Assembly: GCF_046484155.1 (NCBI RefSeq) | Contig: NZ_JAWOBT010000074.1 | Coordinates: 1 to 14,730 of the forward strand | Direction: 5' to 3' | Length of the DNA stretch: 14,730 bases | Source: Alkalibacterium sp046484155 | Lineage (GTDB): Bacteria > Bacillota > Bacilli > Lactobacillales > Carnobacteriaceae_A | Shown here: positions 1 to 5,929 of the stretch, piece by piece | How positions within the stretch are numbered: position 1 is the stretch's first letter | Layout: every line of letters begins with the position of its first letter | Notes under the pieces: model-generated | Told to the model about the DNA's origin: nothing | What the model saw: only the letters and a program-made list of their open reading frames with translations | Database searches by the model: none | Position numbers and translations under genes: made by a program

Positions 1-51
1 GCTCAAAACGGTTTAACTGAGCTCTTCGATCACACGAGAAAGGATGCCTAA
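1..51 (+). CDS. C-terminal end of a gene upstream of dapB, probably dapA (partial)
   Basis: A frame open from the first base codes for 16 residues (AQNGLTELFDHTRKDA) and stops with TAA at 49-51, one base before the preferred dapB start. In Staphylococcus-type lysine operons the gene before dapB is dapA (4-hydroxy-tetrahydrodipicolinate synthase), so dapA is the best guess. The tail is too short to identify by sequence, and the call rests on gene order. The tight spacing suggests translational coupling with dapB. Confidence 0.55.
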   Translation, partial: AQNGLTELFDHTRKDA

Positions 52-52
52 A

Positions 53-787
53 ATGAAGTTTTTACTAGTCGGATACGGGACGATGAACAAACGCGTAGCC
101 AAACTCGCTGAAGTGACCGGACATACCATCGTTGGAGCAGTCACGCCAACGGAGGAAAAGGACTGTCCCTATCCTCTCTTCGGGTCACTAAATGAAGCAT
201 TGCCCGAAACCGATTGTGTGATCGATTTTTCACACCCGACCTTGACCAAAGAACTTTTAAAATCTGATCTCAACGTCCCGATGGTGATTGCGACCACCGG
301 TGACAAGGAGACGCTGCTTGCATTGATGGACGAAAAAGCGATGCAGGTTCCCGTGTTTTTCAGCGCCAATATGAGCTACGGTGTCCACATCGTAACGCAG
401 CTGCTCGAAACCATCGCCCCGCTCATGGATGACTATGACATTGAGATGATCGAAAAGCATCATAATCAGAAAATCGATGCCCCAAGCGGAACGTTGATCA
501 AACTGCTTGACGCGATCACTGAAAAGGCCCGTCCCGATGCTCAGACAGTTTATGACCGCAGCCAGGTCTCCCAGAAACGCGACAAAAAAGACATCGGCAT
601 TTCAACCATCCGTGGTGGCACCATCGTGGGTGAACATGAAGTGTTGTTTGCCGGTCACGACGAAGTGATTTCCATCAAACATTCAGCGCAATCCAAAGAC
701 ATCTTTGCCCGCGGCGCTTTGAAAGTCGCTGAACGGTTGGTAACAAAAGAAAAAGGCTTTTATACGTATACTAATTTAGGAGTGTGA
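53..787 (+). CDS. dapB: 4-hydroxy-tetrahydrodipicolinate reductase
   Basis: DapB reduces the dapA product to tetrahydrodipicolinate with NAD(P)H in the cytoplasm, a step toward diaminopimelate and lysine. The protein (244 aa) opens with a Rossmann motif (GYGTMN), then has FFSANMSYGV and the catalytic HHNQKIDAPSGT segment at about residues 136-147. RGGTIVGEHEVLF follows, and the protein ends in GFYTYTNL. These segments and the length match short staphylococcal DapB (about 240 aa). ATG at 53 is preferred over ATG at 44: AAAGG at 39-43 abuts ATG 44 but lies 9 nt before ATG 53, and starting at 53 gives the family's MKxLLxGYG N-terminus. dapD begins 3 nt after the stop. Confidence 0.96.
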   Translation: MKFLLVGYGTMNKRVAKLAEVTGHTIVGAVTPTEEKDCPYPLFGSLNEALPETDCVIDFSHPTLTKELLKSDLNVPMVIATTGDKETLLALMDEKAMQVPVFFSANMSYGVHIVTQLLETIAPLMDDYDIEMIEKHHNQKIDAPSGTLIKLLDAITEKARPDAQTVYDRSQVSQKRDKKDIGISTIRGGTIVGEHEVLFAGHDEVISIKHSAQSKDIFARGALKVAERLVTKEKGFYTYTNLGV

Positions 788-790
788 CCT

Positions 791-1507
791 TTGAAAGACT
801 TTAATCCAGAAGAAATCATCCAATATATCAGCGATTCAGAAAAATCGACCCCGTTAAAAATTTACGTCAATACAGAGCTTAAACGAGACGACTTCCCCGG
901 GTCTTTTAAAGTATTCGGTTCAGAGGGAAGCTTCACCTTGTTTGCAGACTTGAAAGACTGGCAGCCTTTCTTTGCAGACCATGAAGAAGCTATGAGTGAA
1001 TGGGTTATCGAACAGGACCGGCGACATTCGGCTATCCCGCTTTTAGACCTTTCTCAGGTGGATGCCCGCATCGAACCGGGGTCTTTCATTCGTGATCATG
1101 TGACCATAGGTAAAAACGCCGTTGTGATGATGGGTGCCGTGATAAATATCGGAGCTGTCGTCGGCGAAGGAACCATGATCGATATGGGTGCTGTTCTGGG
1201 TGGGCGCGCCATTACCGGCAAAAACGTCCACGTCGGTGCAGGTGCAGTACTGTCAGGTGTCATAGAACCTGCCAATGCGAAACCTGTCGTCATTGAAGAT
1301 AATGTTTTGATCGGGGCGAACGCAGTGATCCTTGAAGGCATTACGGTCGGCAAGGGCTCTGTCGTAGCTGCCGGTGCCATCGTCACTGAAGACGTGCCAC
1401 AAGATACGGTCGTCGCCGGTGTTCCTGCCAGAAAAATAAAGAACACGTCTGAAGTGGCTTCAGAAAAAATAGCCATCATTCAAGCGTTGAGAGAACTTAA
1501 ATCATAA
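791..1507 (+). CDS. dapD: 2,3,4,5-tetrahydropyridine-2,6-dicarboxylate N-acetyltransferase
   Basis: This enzyme acetylates tetrahydrodipicolinate from acetyl-CoA, committing the pathway to the acetylase branch. The protein (238 aa) has an N-terminal domain with EEIIQYISDSEKSTPLK and then a left-handed beta-helix of hexapeptide repeats from about residue 90 to 215 (ARIEPGSFIRD, GAVVGEGTMIDMGAVLGGRA, VHVGAGAVLSGVIEP, VLIGANAVILEG, VAAGAIVTEDVP). Length and sequence fit the DapH/DapD acetyltransferases of Bacilli (about 236-239 aa) rather than the succinyl type. The start is TTG at 791, with AGGAG at 778-782, 8 nt upstream and overlapping the end of dapB. The neighbouring deacetylase supports the acetyl assignment. 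Confidence 0.96.
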   Translation: MKDFNPEEIIQYISDSEKSTPLKIYVNTELKRDDFPGSFKVFGSEGSFTLFADLKDWQPFFADHEEAMSEWVIEQDRRHSAIPLLDLSQVDARIEPGSFIRDHVTIGKNAVVMMGAVINIGAVVGEGTMIDMGAVLGGRAITGKNVHVGAGAVLSGVIEPANAKPVVIEDNVLIGANAVILEGITVGKGSVVAAGAIVTEDVPQDTVVAGVPARKIKNTSEVASEKIAIIQALRELKS

Positions 1508-1544
1508 TGAATTCAATTCATACCAATACTTACAGGAGGAACGT

Positions 1545-2705
1545 ATGACTCGCTTACTCGAAACAGTCACGACTCACCGTAGACAGTTACATCAGATACC
1601 CGAACTTTCATTTAAAGAATATAAAACCACAGACTATATCAGAACAACGCTAGACACTCTCTCAATACCCTACTTCACACCTTTGGATACAGCTACCGTT
1701 GTCTATTTCGAAGGCACTTCGGCCGCAAAAGAAACGGTCGGTTTTCGTGCAGACATCGACGCTCTGCCCATTCAGGAAGAAACCGGTGTCGCATTCGAAT
1801 CGCAGCATCCAGGTGTCATGCACGCCTGCGGTCATGATGGTCATGCATCCATACTGCTGACGTTTGCGGAGTGGTGCAAAGAACAGCAGGATAAAGGTTT
1901 GCTCGAAAAGAATATGCTGCTGATATTCCAGCCTTCTGAGGAATCAAATGCCGGAGCTGACGCTCTCATCCAGGCCTTTCCCTTTGAAGACTATCAGATC
2001 ACCGGAATTTACGGCCTCCATTTAGGGCCTGATGTGCCGGAACACACACTAGCGACGAGACATGGCTTTTTGATGGCCAGTGCGACAGAGTACCGCATCA
2101 CTGTCAGAGGCCTCTCTGCCCACGTGGCTCAAAAGGAAAAAGGGTTCAGTGCCTTGGGAACCGTCATCCATATCGCGACGCAGCTTTCTCAAGTCCAGCA
2201 ATATTTTTTAAACGGCTTGCATCAGAACATTCTGCATATCGGCCAACTGCAGGCAGGTGAAGCGATCAATACCGTTGCATCAGACGGACACCTACACGGA
2301 ACCATCCGGACCTACTTTCCCGAAGATCTGAAACACATTCAGGAAAAAATGGAAACCATCGTGGCCAGTGCAGACGCCCTGCATCACACGGTAACTTCTC
2401 TGGACTTTGCTAAAGGTTACCCGGCCGTATACAATGACAAAGCCTTGCTTGAAACAGTCAAAACAAGTGCCGACCAAGCCGGTTTAAACCTTGACTTGCT
2501 TGACGTCCCCTATCTTTTCGGCGAAGATTTTTCATTCTATCAATCGGTAGCTAAAACTAATTTCGCCTTCTTGGGTGTGCGTAACGAAGAAAAGGGCTAT
2601 ATCCATGGTCTGCACACTTCCCTGTTCAATTTTGACGAAGCCATATTGCTCAACGGCGTGAAGTATTACCAATCCATTGCCCATACGTTAGGCGTGGTCA
2701 AATGA
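1545..2705 (+). CDS. N-acetyldiaminopimelate deacetylase (peptidase family M20)
   Basis: It probably removes the acetyl group from N-acetyl-L,L-diaminopimelate, after an aminotransferase step not encoded in this window. The 386-aa protein shows M20D amidohydrolase signatures: FRADIDALPI at about 67-76, MHACGHDGH at 92-100 (Cys95 and His97 likely metal ligands), FQPSEE at 128-133 (Glu132/Glu133), GLHLGP with His159, and HGLH with His357 near the C-terminus. The lid domain includes SAHVAQKEKG. AGGAGG at 1534-1539 sits 5 nt before ATG 1545. Homologues are often labelled hippurate hydrolase or amidohydrolase. The operon position next to the acetyltransferase gene is the main reason for the diaminopimelate assignment. 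Confidence 0.88.
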   Translation: MTRLLETVTTHRRQLHQIPELSFKEYKTTDYIRTTLDTLSIPYFTPLDTATVVYFEGTSAAKETVGFRADIDALPIQEETGVAFESQHPGVMHACGHDGHASILLTFAEWCKEQQDKGLLEKNMLLIFQPSEESNAGADALIQAFPFEDYQITGIYGLHLGPDVPEHTLATRHGFLMASATEYRITVRGLSAHVAQKEKGFSALGTVIHIATQLSQVQQYFLNGLHQNILHIGQLQAGEAINTVASDGHLHGTIRTYFPEDLKHIQEKMETIVASADALHHTVTSLDFAKGYPAVYNDKALLETVKTSADQAGLNLDLLDVPYLFGEDFSFYQSVAKTNFAFLGVRNEEKGYIHGLHTSLFNFDEAILLNGVKYYQSIAHTLGVVK

Positions 2706-3754
2706 CCGCACGATTGACCCTTAACGAAAAACGACTGATCAGACAAGCTCGCTTTATCCAATCAAAAGCTGATACCATTGCAGTAGTGAAAAACGACGGG
2801 TATAATCACGGCCTGGAACGCGTATATAAGACGTTTTACGAAGGTGGCATTCGTGCCTTTTCGACAACGGTCTTGTCTGAAGCGATCCAACTGAGAAAAT
2901 GGAACAGCGATATCTTTATCTTATTACTGGATCCCAGTATGGAATTTGCGCTCTTGAGAGAATTCGATATCGCTTTGACCGTTTCGTCCTTTGACTATTA
3001 TGAAAAATTCAAAAACGAGTTAAGAGGGATAACGATTCAACTGGTTTTCCGAAACGACCTCAACCGATTAGGCTTTGATCGCATCGCTGATATGAAACAC
3101 ATATTGGATGATAAAGAACTGAACGTTAACGGCATCTGGACGCATTTTGCTTCCGCGGATGACTTTGGCGTTGACAGATATCAAAAAGAAAGAGAGAAAT
3201 GGCTAACCGTTATAGAAGGACTAAAGGGATATCTTCCTGGCTTGAAGTACATTCATGCACAGAACAGTGCTTCGTTTTTAAGGGATGGCCTGCTCCCTCA
3301 GCATACACATATAAGGGGAGGCGTCATCCTTTATGGGGCTCGTCCTTACTATGAAGGCTTGGATGCCTCTATCGCCGAACAAGTGGTCAGCATCGAAGCC
3401 ACTGTCATTGAATTGACCTCGGTCGCGGCCGGGCAAACGATTGGTTATTCAGCAGATTACCAAATCGAGAAAGATACAAAGATAGCCGTCTGTGATATCG
3501 GATATGGTAACGGCCTGCTGAAAGCACGGAAAAATTTCCCTGTTTTGATTAACTGCAAAGAATACCCGATCCGCTCGGTAATGATGAGTCATATTTTGAT
3601 AGAGGTAGATAACGATGTCGAAATTGGTGACTCAGTCATCCTCTATAACGATGAACTGCGTTTTGATTTATTCGCCAGTCAAGGCATCGGCCCTTTTTCT
3701 CAACAAATGGCAAGTCTGAACAAGCAGACCTTTGAGTTAACCATAATCAAATAG
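2702..3754 (+). CDS. alr2: Alanine-racemase-like PLP protein of the lysine operon (Alr2 type)
   Basis: A fold-type III PLP racemase of 350 aa. The PLP lysine is Lys30 in AVVKNDGYNHG (canonical AVVKANAYGHG). An RLGF segment, HIRGGVILYGARPY (phosphate-binding Arg) and GQTIGYSADY (second catalytic Tyr) are visible. The usual MGRICMD motif is replaced by MMSHILIEV, and the normal C-terminal substrate-side tyrosine segment is not recognisable. Its ATG overlaps the deacetylase stop (ATGA at 2702-2705), so the two are translationally coupled. The arrangement matches alr2 in the staphylococcal lysine operon. lysA, which follows alr2 there, is absent here because a terminator comes next. The substrate may be alanine or a diaminopimelate-like amino acid, and the sequence cannot decide. 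Confidence 0.82.
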   Translation: MTARLTLNEKRLIRQARFIQSKADTIAVVKNDGYNHGLERVYKTFYEGGIRAFSTTVLSEAIQLRKWNSDIFILLLDPSMEFALLREFDIALTVSSFDYYEKFKNELRGITIQLVFRNDLNRLGFDRIADMKHILDDKELNVNGIWTHFASADDFGVDRYQKEREKWLTVIEGLKGYLPGLKYIHAQNSASFLRDGLLPQHTHIRGGVILYGARPYYEGLDASIAEQVVSIEATVIELTSVAAGQTIGYSADYQIEKDTKIAVCDIGYGNGLLKARKNFPVLINCKEYPIRSVMMSHILIEVDNDVEIGDSVILYNDELRFDLFASQGIGPFSQQMASLNKQTFELTIIK

Positions 3755-3760
3755 TATCAG

Positions 3761-3794
3761 ACAGAAGAGACGCTCTTGTTTCTTCTGTTTTTTT
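3761..3794 (+). terminator. Rho-independent terminator of the dap operon
   Basis: An inverted repeat (ACAGAAGAGAC against GTTTCTTCTGT, with one G-U pair) around a short loop is followed by a run of T residues. It starts 6 nt after the alr2 stop codon and closes the diaminopimelate operon. Confidence 0.85.
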
Positions 3795-3826
3795 GACTGA
3801 TTTTTGACAAAGGTTGTGTAAATGAT

Positions 3827-3855
3827 TTCAAAAACATACTAGTATGTGATAAAAT
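3827..3855 (+). promoter_or_regulatory. Sigma-A promoter of the membrane-protein gene
   Basis: TTCAAA at 3827-3832 and TAAAAT at 3850-3855 are separated by 17 nt. A TG at 3847-3848 one base before the -10 makes it an extended -10 promoter. It lies about 80 nt upstream of the start of the only gene downstream. A stray TTGACA at 3804-3809 has no -10 at the right distance. Confidence 0.65.
3834..3847. promoter_or_regulatory. Perfect 14-bp palindromic operator inside the promoter
   Basis: ACATACTAGTATGT is a perfect palindrome centred between 3840 and 3841, wholly inside the 17-nt spacer between the -35 and -10 boxes. A dimeric repressor bound here would block RNA polymerase. The regulator is not identifiable. 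TetR-like and similar dimeric helix-turn-helix proteins bind sites of this shape, and no regulator gene is present in the window. Confidence 0.6.
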
Positions 3856-3934
3856 GAACTAAATAAAACGGTTACAGCGCATTTGTTGGTACATACTTTC
3901 TTTGTTTTGTAAAAAATAGAAAGGAGTGGCCACG

Positions 3935-4903
3935 TTGGTTCTCGCAAGCAGTTTTTTGATTTTCACTTTCTTTGCTTCTTACCTTTTTTACTCGATGATA
4001 TATGGTAATGTTGCTCATTTAAGTACTGCATCACTCATTTTCTTGGGTGTTTCAGGTTTGTTCTTCATAAAACAATTAAGAATCGAATGGCGTTGTGTAA
4101 AGTGTCAATTAAAACAACCCGTAAAGCTTAGCCAGCCAAAGAATTTGAACATTCTGTTGGCACTTGTCGGAGGAGCTTTCATCACATTCATATTGAATCA
4201 CCAATTAGGTTTGAATAATGTCCTCGCTTCAAGTCTCACTGGTTTAGGTGGCGCCTATTTTATGAAAAATTATGCAGCCGCTATCTATTGTGGCTCATTT
4301 GTCTCGATGGCGTGTAACGTGATCTTCTCAAATCCCTTATCATTCATCCTGGCCAGTCTCATTACAGGAGGTTTATTCATTTTATCTGCCCAATTATTCA
4401 AGGGGTATGGCGGAAAATTAGGGTTTATGGCTTTTTGTGGCACCTTTATTGCTTCTCTGCTTTTCAGGTCACCCTTTAGAACATTGGAGCCACTCTCACC
4501 TGATCTATACCTCCCCTTATTTTTAATAATTATTTTTGCCGGAATGGTTACCTATCTGTTGCGGGACTTGTTTTTATTGGATGCGGTGACCGCCTCTGCT
4601 TTAGCGGGGTTAACCATTGCTATATTGCATCCACAAACCAATCACATCATCGTTGTTGCCGCTTTTTGCGCGACGTTCACAGGTATGGTATCCAAAGAAA
4701 GAGCGAGAACCTATACTGAACTGTTTTTCTTAACCGTTTTAACTGCCATCTTATTTATCGCTGTCGCCTCACTCTTTGATGGTTCTGGAGGGAAATTGGG
4801 AGCAACGGCATTTCTAGCCACCGTTTCTGGTAGAGCAATGCTGGATATGCTTCTTTGGATAAAACATACTTACATTAAACAAAAACGATCCGTCGATGTT
4901 TAA
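3935..4903 (+). CDS. Unrecognised polytopic membrane protein with internal duplication
   Basis: I do not recognise this family. The protein (322 aa from TTG 3935) has roughly 10-12 hydrophobic segments along its length. A basic loop after the second segment holds a CVKC pair (residues 54-57). Two halves, about residues 75-177 and 194-300, resemble each other: each has a (N/D)xVxAS(S/A)LxGL segment, and each ends in a GGKLGxxAFxxT element at about 159 and 285. This points to an ancient direct duplication, as seen in many transporters. GTG at 3926 is unlikely to be the start because AAGGAG at 3921-3926 overlaps it; TTG 3935 lies 8 nt beyond the Shine-Dalgarno. The gene is monocistronic, with its own operator-bearing promoter and terminator. 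A small-molecule permease is possible, but nothing shows a substrate. Confidence 0.8.
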   Translation: MVLASSFLIFTFFASYLFYSMIYGNVAHLSTASLIFLGVSGLFFIKQLRIEWRCVKCQLKQPVKLSQPKNLNILLALVGGAFITFILNHQLGLNNVLASSLTGLGGAYFMKNYAAAIYCGSFVSMACNVIFSNPLSFILASLITGGLFILSAQLFKGYGGKLGFMAFCGTFIASLLFRSPFRTLEPLSPDLYLPLFLIIIFAGMVTYLLRDLFLLDAVTASALAGLTIAILHPQTNHIIVVAAFCATFTGMVSKERARTYTELFFLTVLTAILFIAVASLFDGSGGKLGATAFLATVSGRAMLDMLLWIKHTYIKQKRSVDV

Positions 4904-4937
4904 AAAAGAGGACCTTCCAACGAAGATCCTCTTTTTT
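4902..4937 (+). terminator. Terminator after the membrane-protein gene
   Basis: An A-rich left arm (AAAAAAGAGGA, 4902-4912) pairs with TCCTCTTTTTT (4927-4937) around a partly paired apical region. It overlaps the stop codon. A-tracts before and T-tracts after the stem would let it work in both directions. Confidence 0.85.
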
Positions 4938-4950
4938 ACTGCATTCCATC

Positions 4951-5006
4951 ATTTTTACTAGCAACTGAACCAAGAGTGCAGTTTCAGTGGCCATATGAGT
5001 AAAAAT
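4951..5006. repeat. Nested inverted repeats in the intergenic region
   Basis: Outer arms ATTTTTACT (4951-4959) and AGTAAAAAT (4998-5006) enclose inner arms ACTGAA (4964-4969) and TTCAGT (4983-4988). The arrangement could fold as one interrupted hairpin of about 56 nt. It has no terminator-like T-run and no adjacent gene start. The function is unknown. Confidence 0.4.
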
Positions 5007-5058
5007 AAGTTTCTACTGAAGCTATTGATCATCTTTAGCTGGACGTATAGTCACCTTT

Positions 5059-5318
5059 TAGTACCCGCTCAAAAGACTTTAAGTATCGAACTGTCACTTA
5101 AAGAGTCAATTAATTAATACTCAAACTCTCTTTTAGTTTGAGCAGGTACTATAGAGCCCCTATAGTGCCTGCTCACTTTGATTCGCTCGTTGACTGATCA
5201 CTACTGCCCCTCTTTAAGACCTGCTCAGTAAAATGGTGTAAATCAGTAAGCACTAACTGATGCCCTTAGTACCTGCTCACATTTTAATTTTTAATGAGTT
5301 AGTCCTAACTTCGCCCTT
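5059..5318 (+). repeat. Degenerate tandem array, 52-bp period, about five units
   Basis: The word TAGTACCTGCTCA and close variants begin at 5059, 5163, 5215 and 5267, that is at spacings of exactly 104, 52 and 52. A poor copy (TAATTAATACTCA, 8 of 13 matches) sits at the expected 5111. Each unit from 5111 also carries a GCCC word 43-47 nt after its start. The middle of each unit has diverged. A reverse-complement copy of the core word lies at 5139-5151. This is an old decayed tandem repeat. It lacks the uniform repeats and equal unique spacers of a CRISPR array. Confidence 0.7.
5139..5175. repeat. 16-bp inverted repeat inside the degenerate array
   Basis: The left arm (5139-5154, TGAGCAGGTACTATAG) pairs with the right arm (5160-5175) around a 5-nt loop AGCCC, with one T-G wobble. 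The right arm is the core word of the array unit at 5163. No T-run follows, so it is not a standard terminator. Confidence 0.65.
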
Positions 5319-5667
5319 GTATCAAGTTGTTGAATAATATCACCGATTTTGCACTTAAATCCAAAATTTTCAGCACTTTAAGAGGTTTCAATTAAATTAT
5401 GTACATACTCGCCGGCAAGCGAGTATACTCTACTATCTTTTAATCAGGTTCTTTGCGTATAGATTCTTGCTATTTTAACCATCCTCCTAAACAAATGCTG
5501 AATACTGAACTGGGAGGTGCTTGAGAATGTGGAGGCGTGAAGGTAAAACGTAATAGAAAATATCGCAATAGACAACGCAATAATTGTAATGATTGCGTTA
5601 AGTCTCTCAATGACCTGACTAACATTCTAATCTCATGGTCTCGGTATATTGGAAAATATTGTAGTTT
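5319..5667. other. Intergenic stretch without a supported gene
   Basis: An 8-bp hairpin (ATACTCGC at 5405-5412, GCGAGTAT at 5419-5426, loop CGGCAA) is visible. A good Shine-Dalgarno (GGGAGGTG near 5512-5519) precedes only an eight-codon ATG frame (MWRREGKT, 5527-5553). After its stop, a different frame reads a short hydrophobic stretch (AIIVMIALSLSM) interrupted by stops, perhaps the remains of a small membrane toxin, though this is very weak. Sixty- and seventy-residue frames exist on both strands here, but they have low-complexity composition and no convincing start signals. Confidence 0.3.
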
Positions 5668-5699
5668 AAAAAGAAGCCATATCAAGACGATATGGCTTC
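5668..5699 (-). terminator. Minus-strand terminator of an unannotated short transcript
   Basis: GAAGCCATATC (5673-5683) and GATATGGCTTC (5689-5699) form a perfect 11-bp stem with a 5-nt loop AAGAC. Read on the minus strand the stem is followed directly by TTTTT (5672-5668). The plus-strand direction lacks a comparable T-run. It lies about 180 nt beyond the ppaC terminator, so it should serve a separate minus-strand transcript starting between about 5700 and 5880. Confidence 0.55.
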
Positions 5700-5754
5700 A
5701 AGTCATTGTATTTCTTTGAACTAACTTACTCTTGTTTGTTTAATAATTAATGAT

Positions 5755-5775
5755 TTAATGAAAACCAAATGACAT
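5755..5775 (-). CDS. Six-codon micro-ORF (MSFGFH) with an ideal Shine-Dalgarno
   Basis: On the minus strand AGGAGG (5788-5783) sits 7 nt before ATG at 5775, followed by five sense codons and TAA. The signal is as strong as those of the major genes here, and a terminator follows 55 nt downstream. The peptide could be a leader, a tiny functional peptide or the truncated start of a decayed small gene. The downstream in-frame translation has further stops. No function can be assigned, and chance remains possible. Confidence 0.22.
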   Translation of the reverse strand: MSFGFH

Positions 5776-5881
5776 AAATGGACCTCCTCCTAAGTTAAGT
5801 TAATTAGCAACATTCACTACTTTACAACCTCAATGATCAAAATATGGTTTATTTTTAAAGCGATCTGCTTTCATGGACCCC

Positions 5882-5925
5882 TATAAGGAAAAGACAGCCT
5901 CATCTGAGGCTGTCTTTTCCTTATA
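5882..5925 (-). terminator. ppaC terminator, 21-bp perfect inverted repeat
   Basis: Arms at 5882-5902 and 5905-5925 are perfectly complementary over 21 bp with a 2-nt centre. The stem contains AAGACAGCCTCA and ends in a TCTTTTCCTTAT stretch on the minus strand. It begins 5 nt after the ppaC stop. Confidence 0.8.
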
Positions 5926-5929
5926 TAAC

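Noticed and set aside
5059..5318. CRISPR array with 52-bp repeat-spacer units
   Set aside because: Only about 13 nt plus a GCCC word are shared, the shared part is variable, and there are no cas genes. A decayed tandem repeat explains it better.
5470..5685. 71-residue minus-strand ORF with a hydrophobic middle
   Set aside because: It begins inside the terminator hairpin and lacks a good ribosome binding site; part of its length is antisense to the other spurious frame. No family is recognisable.
5537..5719. 60-residue plus-strand ORF starting at GTG
   Set aside because: Its Shine-Dalgarno is 1 nt from the GTG, the composition is Asn/Arg-rich without domain features, and it runs through the minus-strand terminator hairpin at 5668-5699.
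5719..5929. Possible type I toxin gene near the terminator hairpins
   Set aside because: The overall layout (short transcript, strong Shine-Dalgarno, hairpins) is suggestive, but no intact hydrophobic peptide of about 20-60 residues can be read on either strand.
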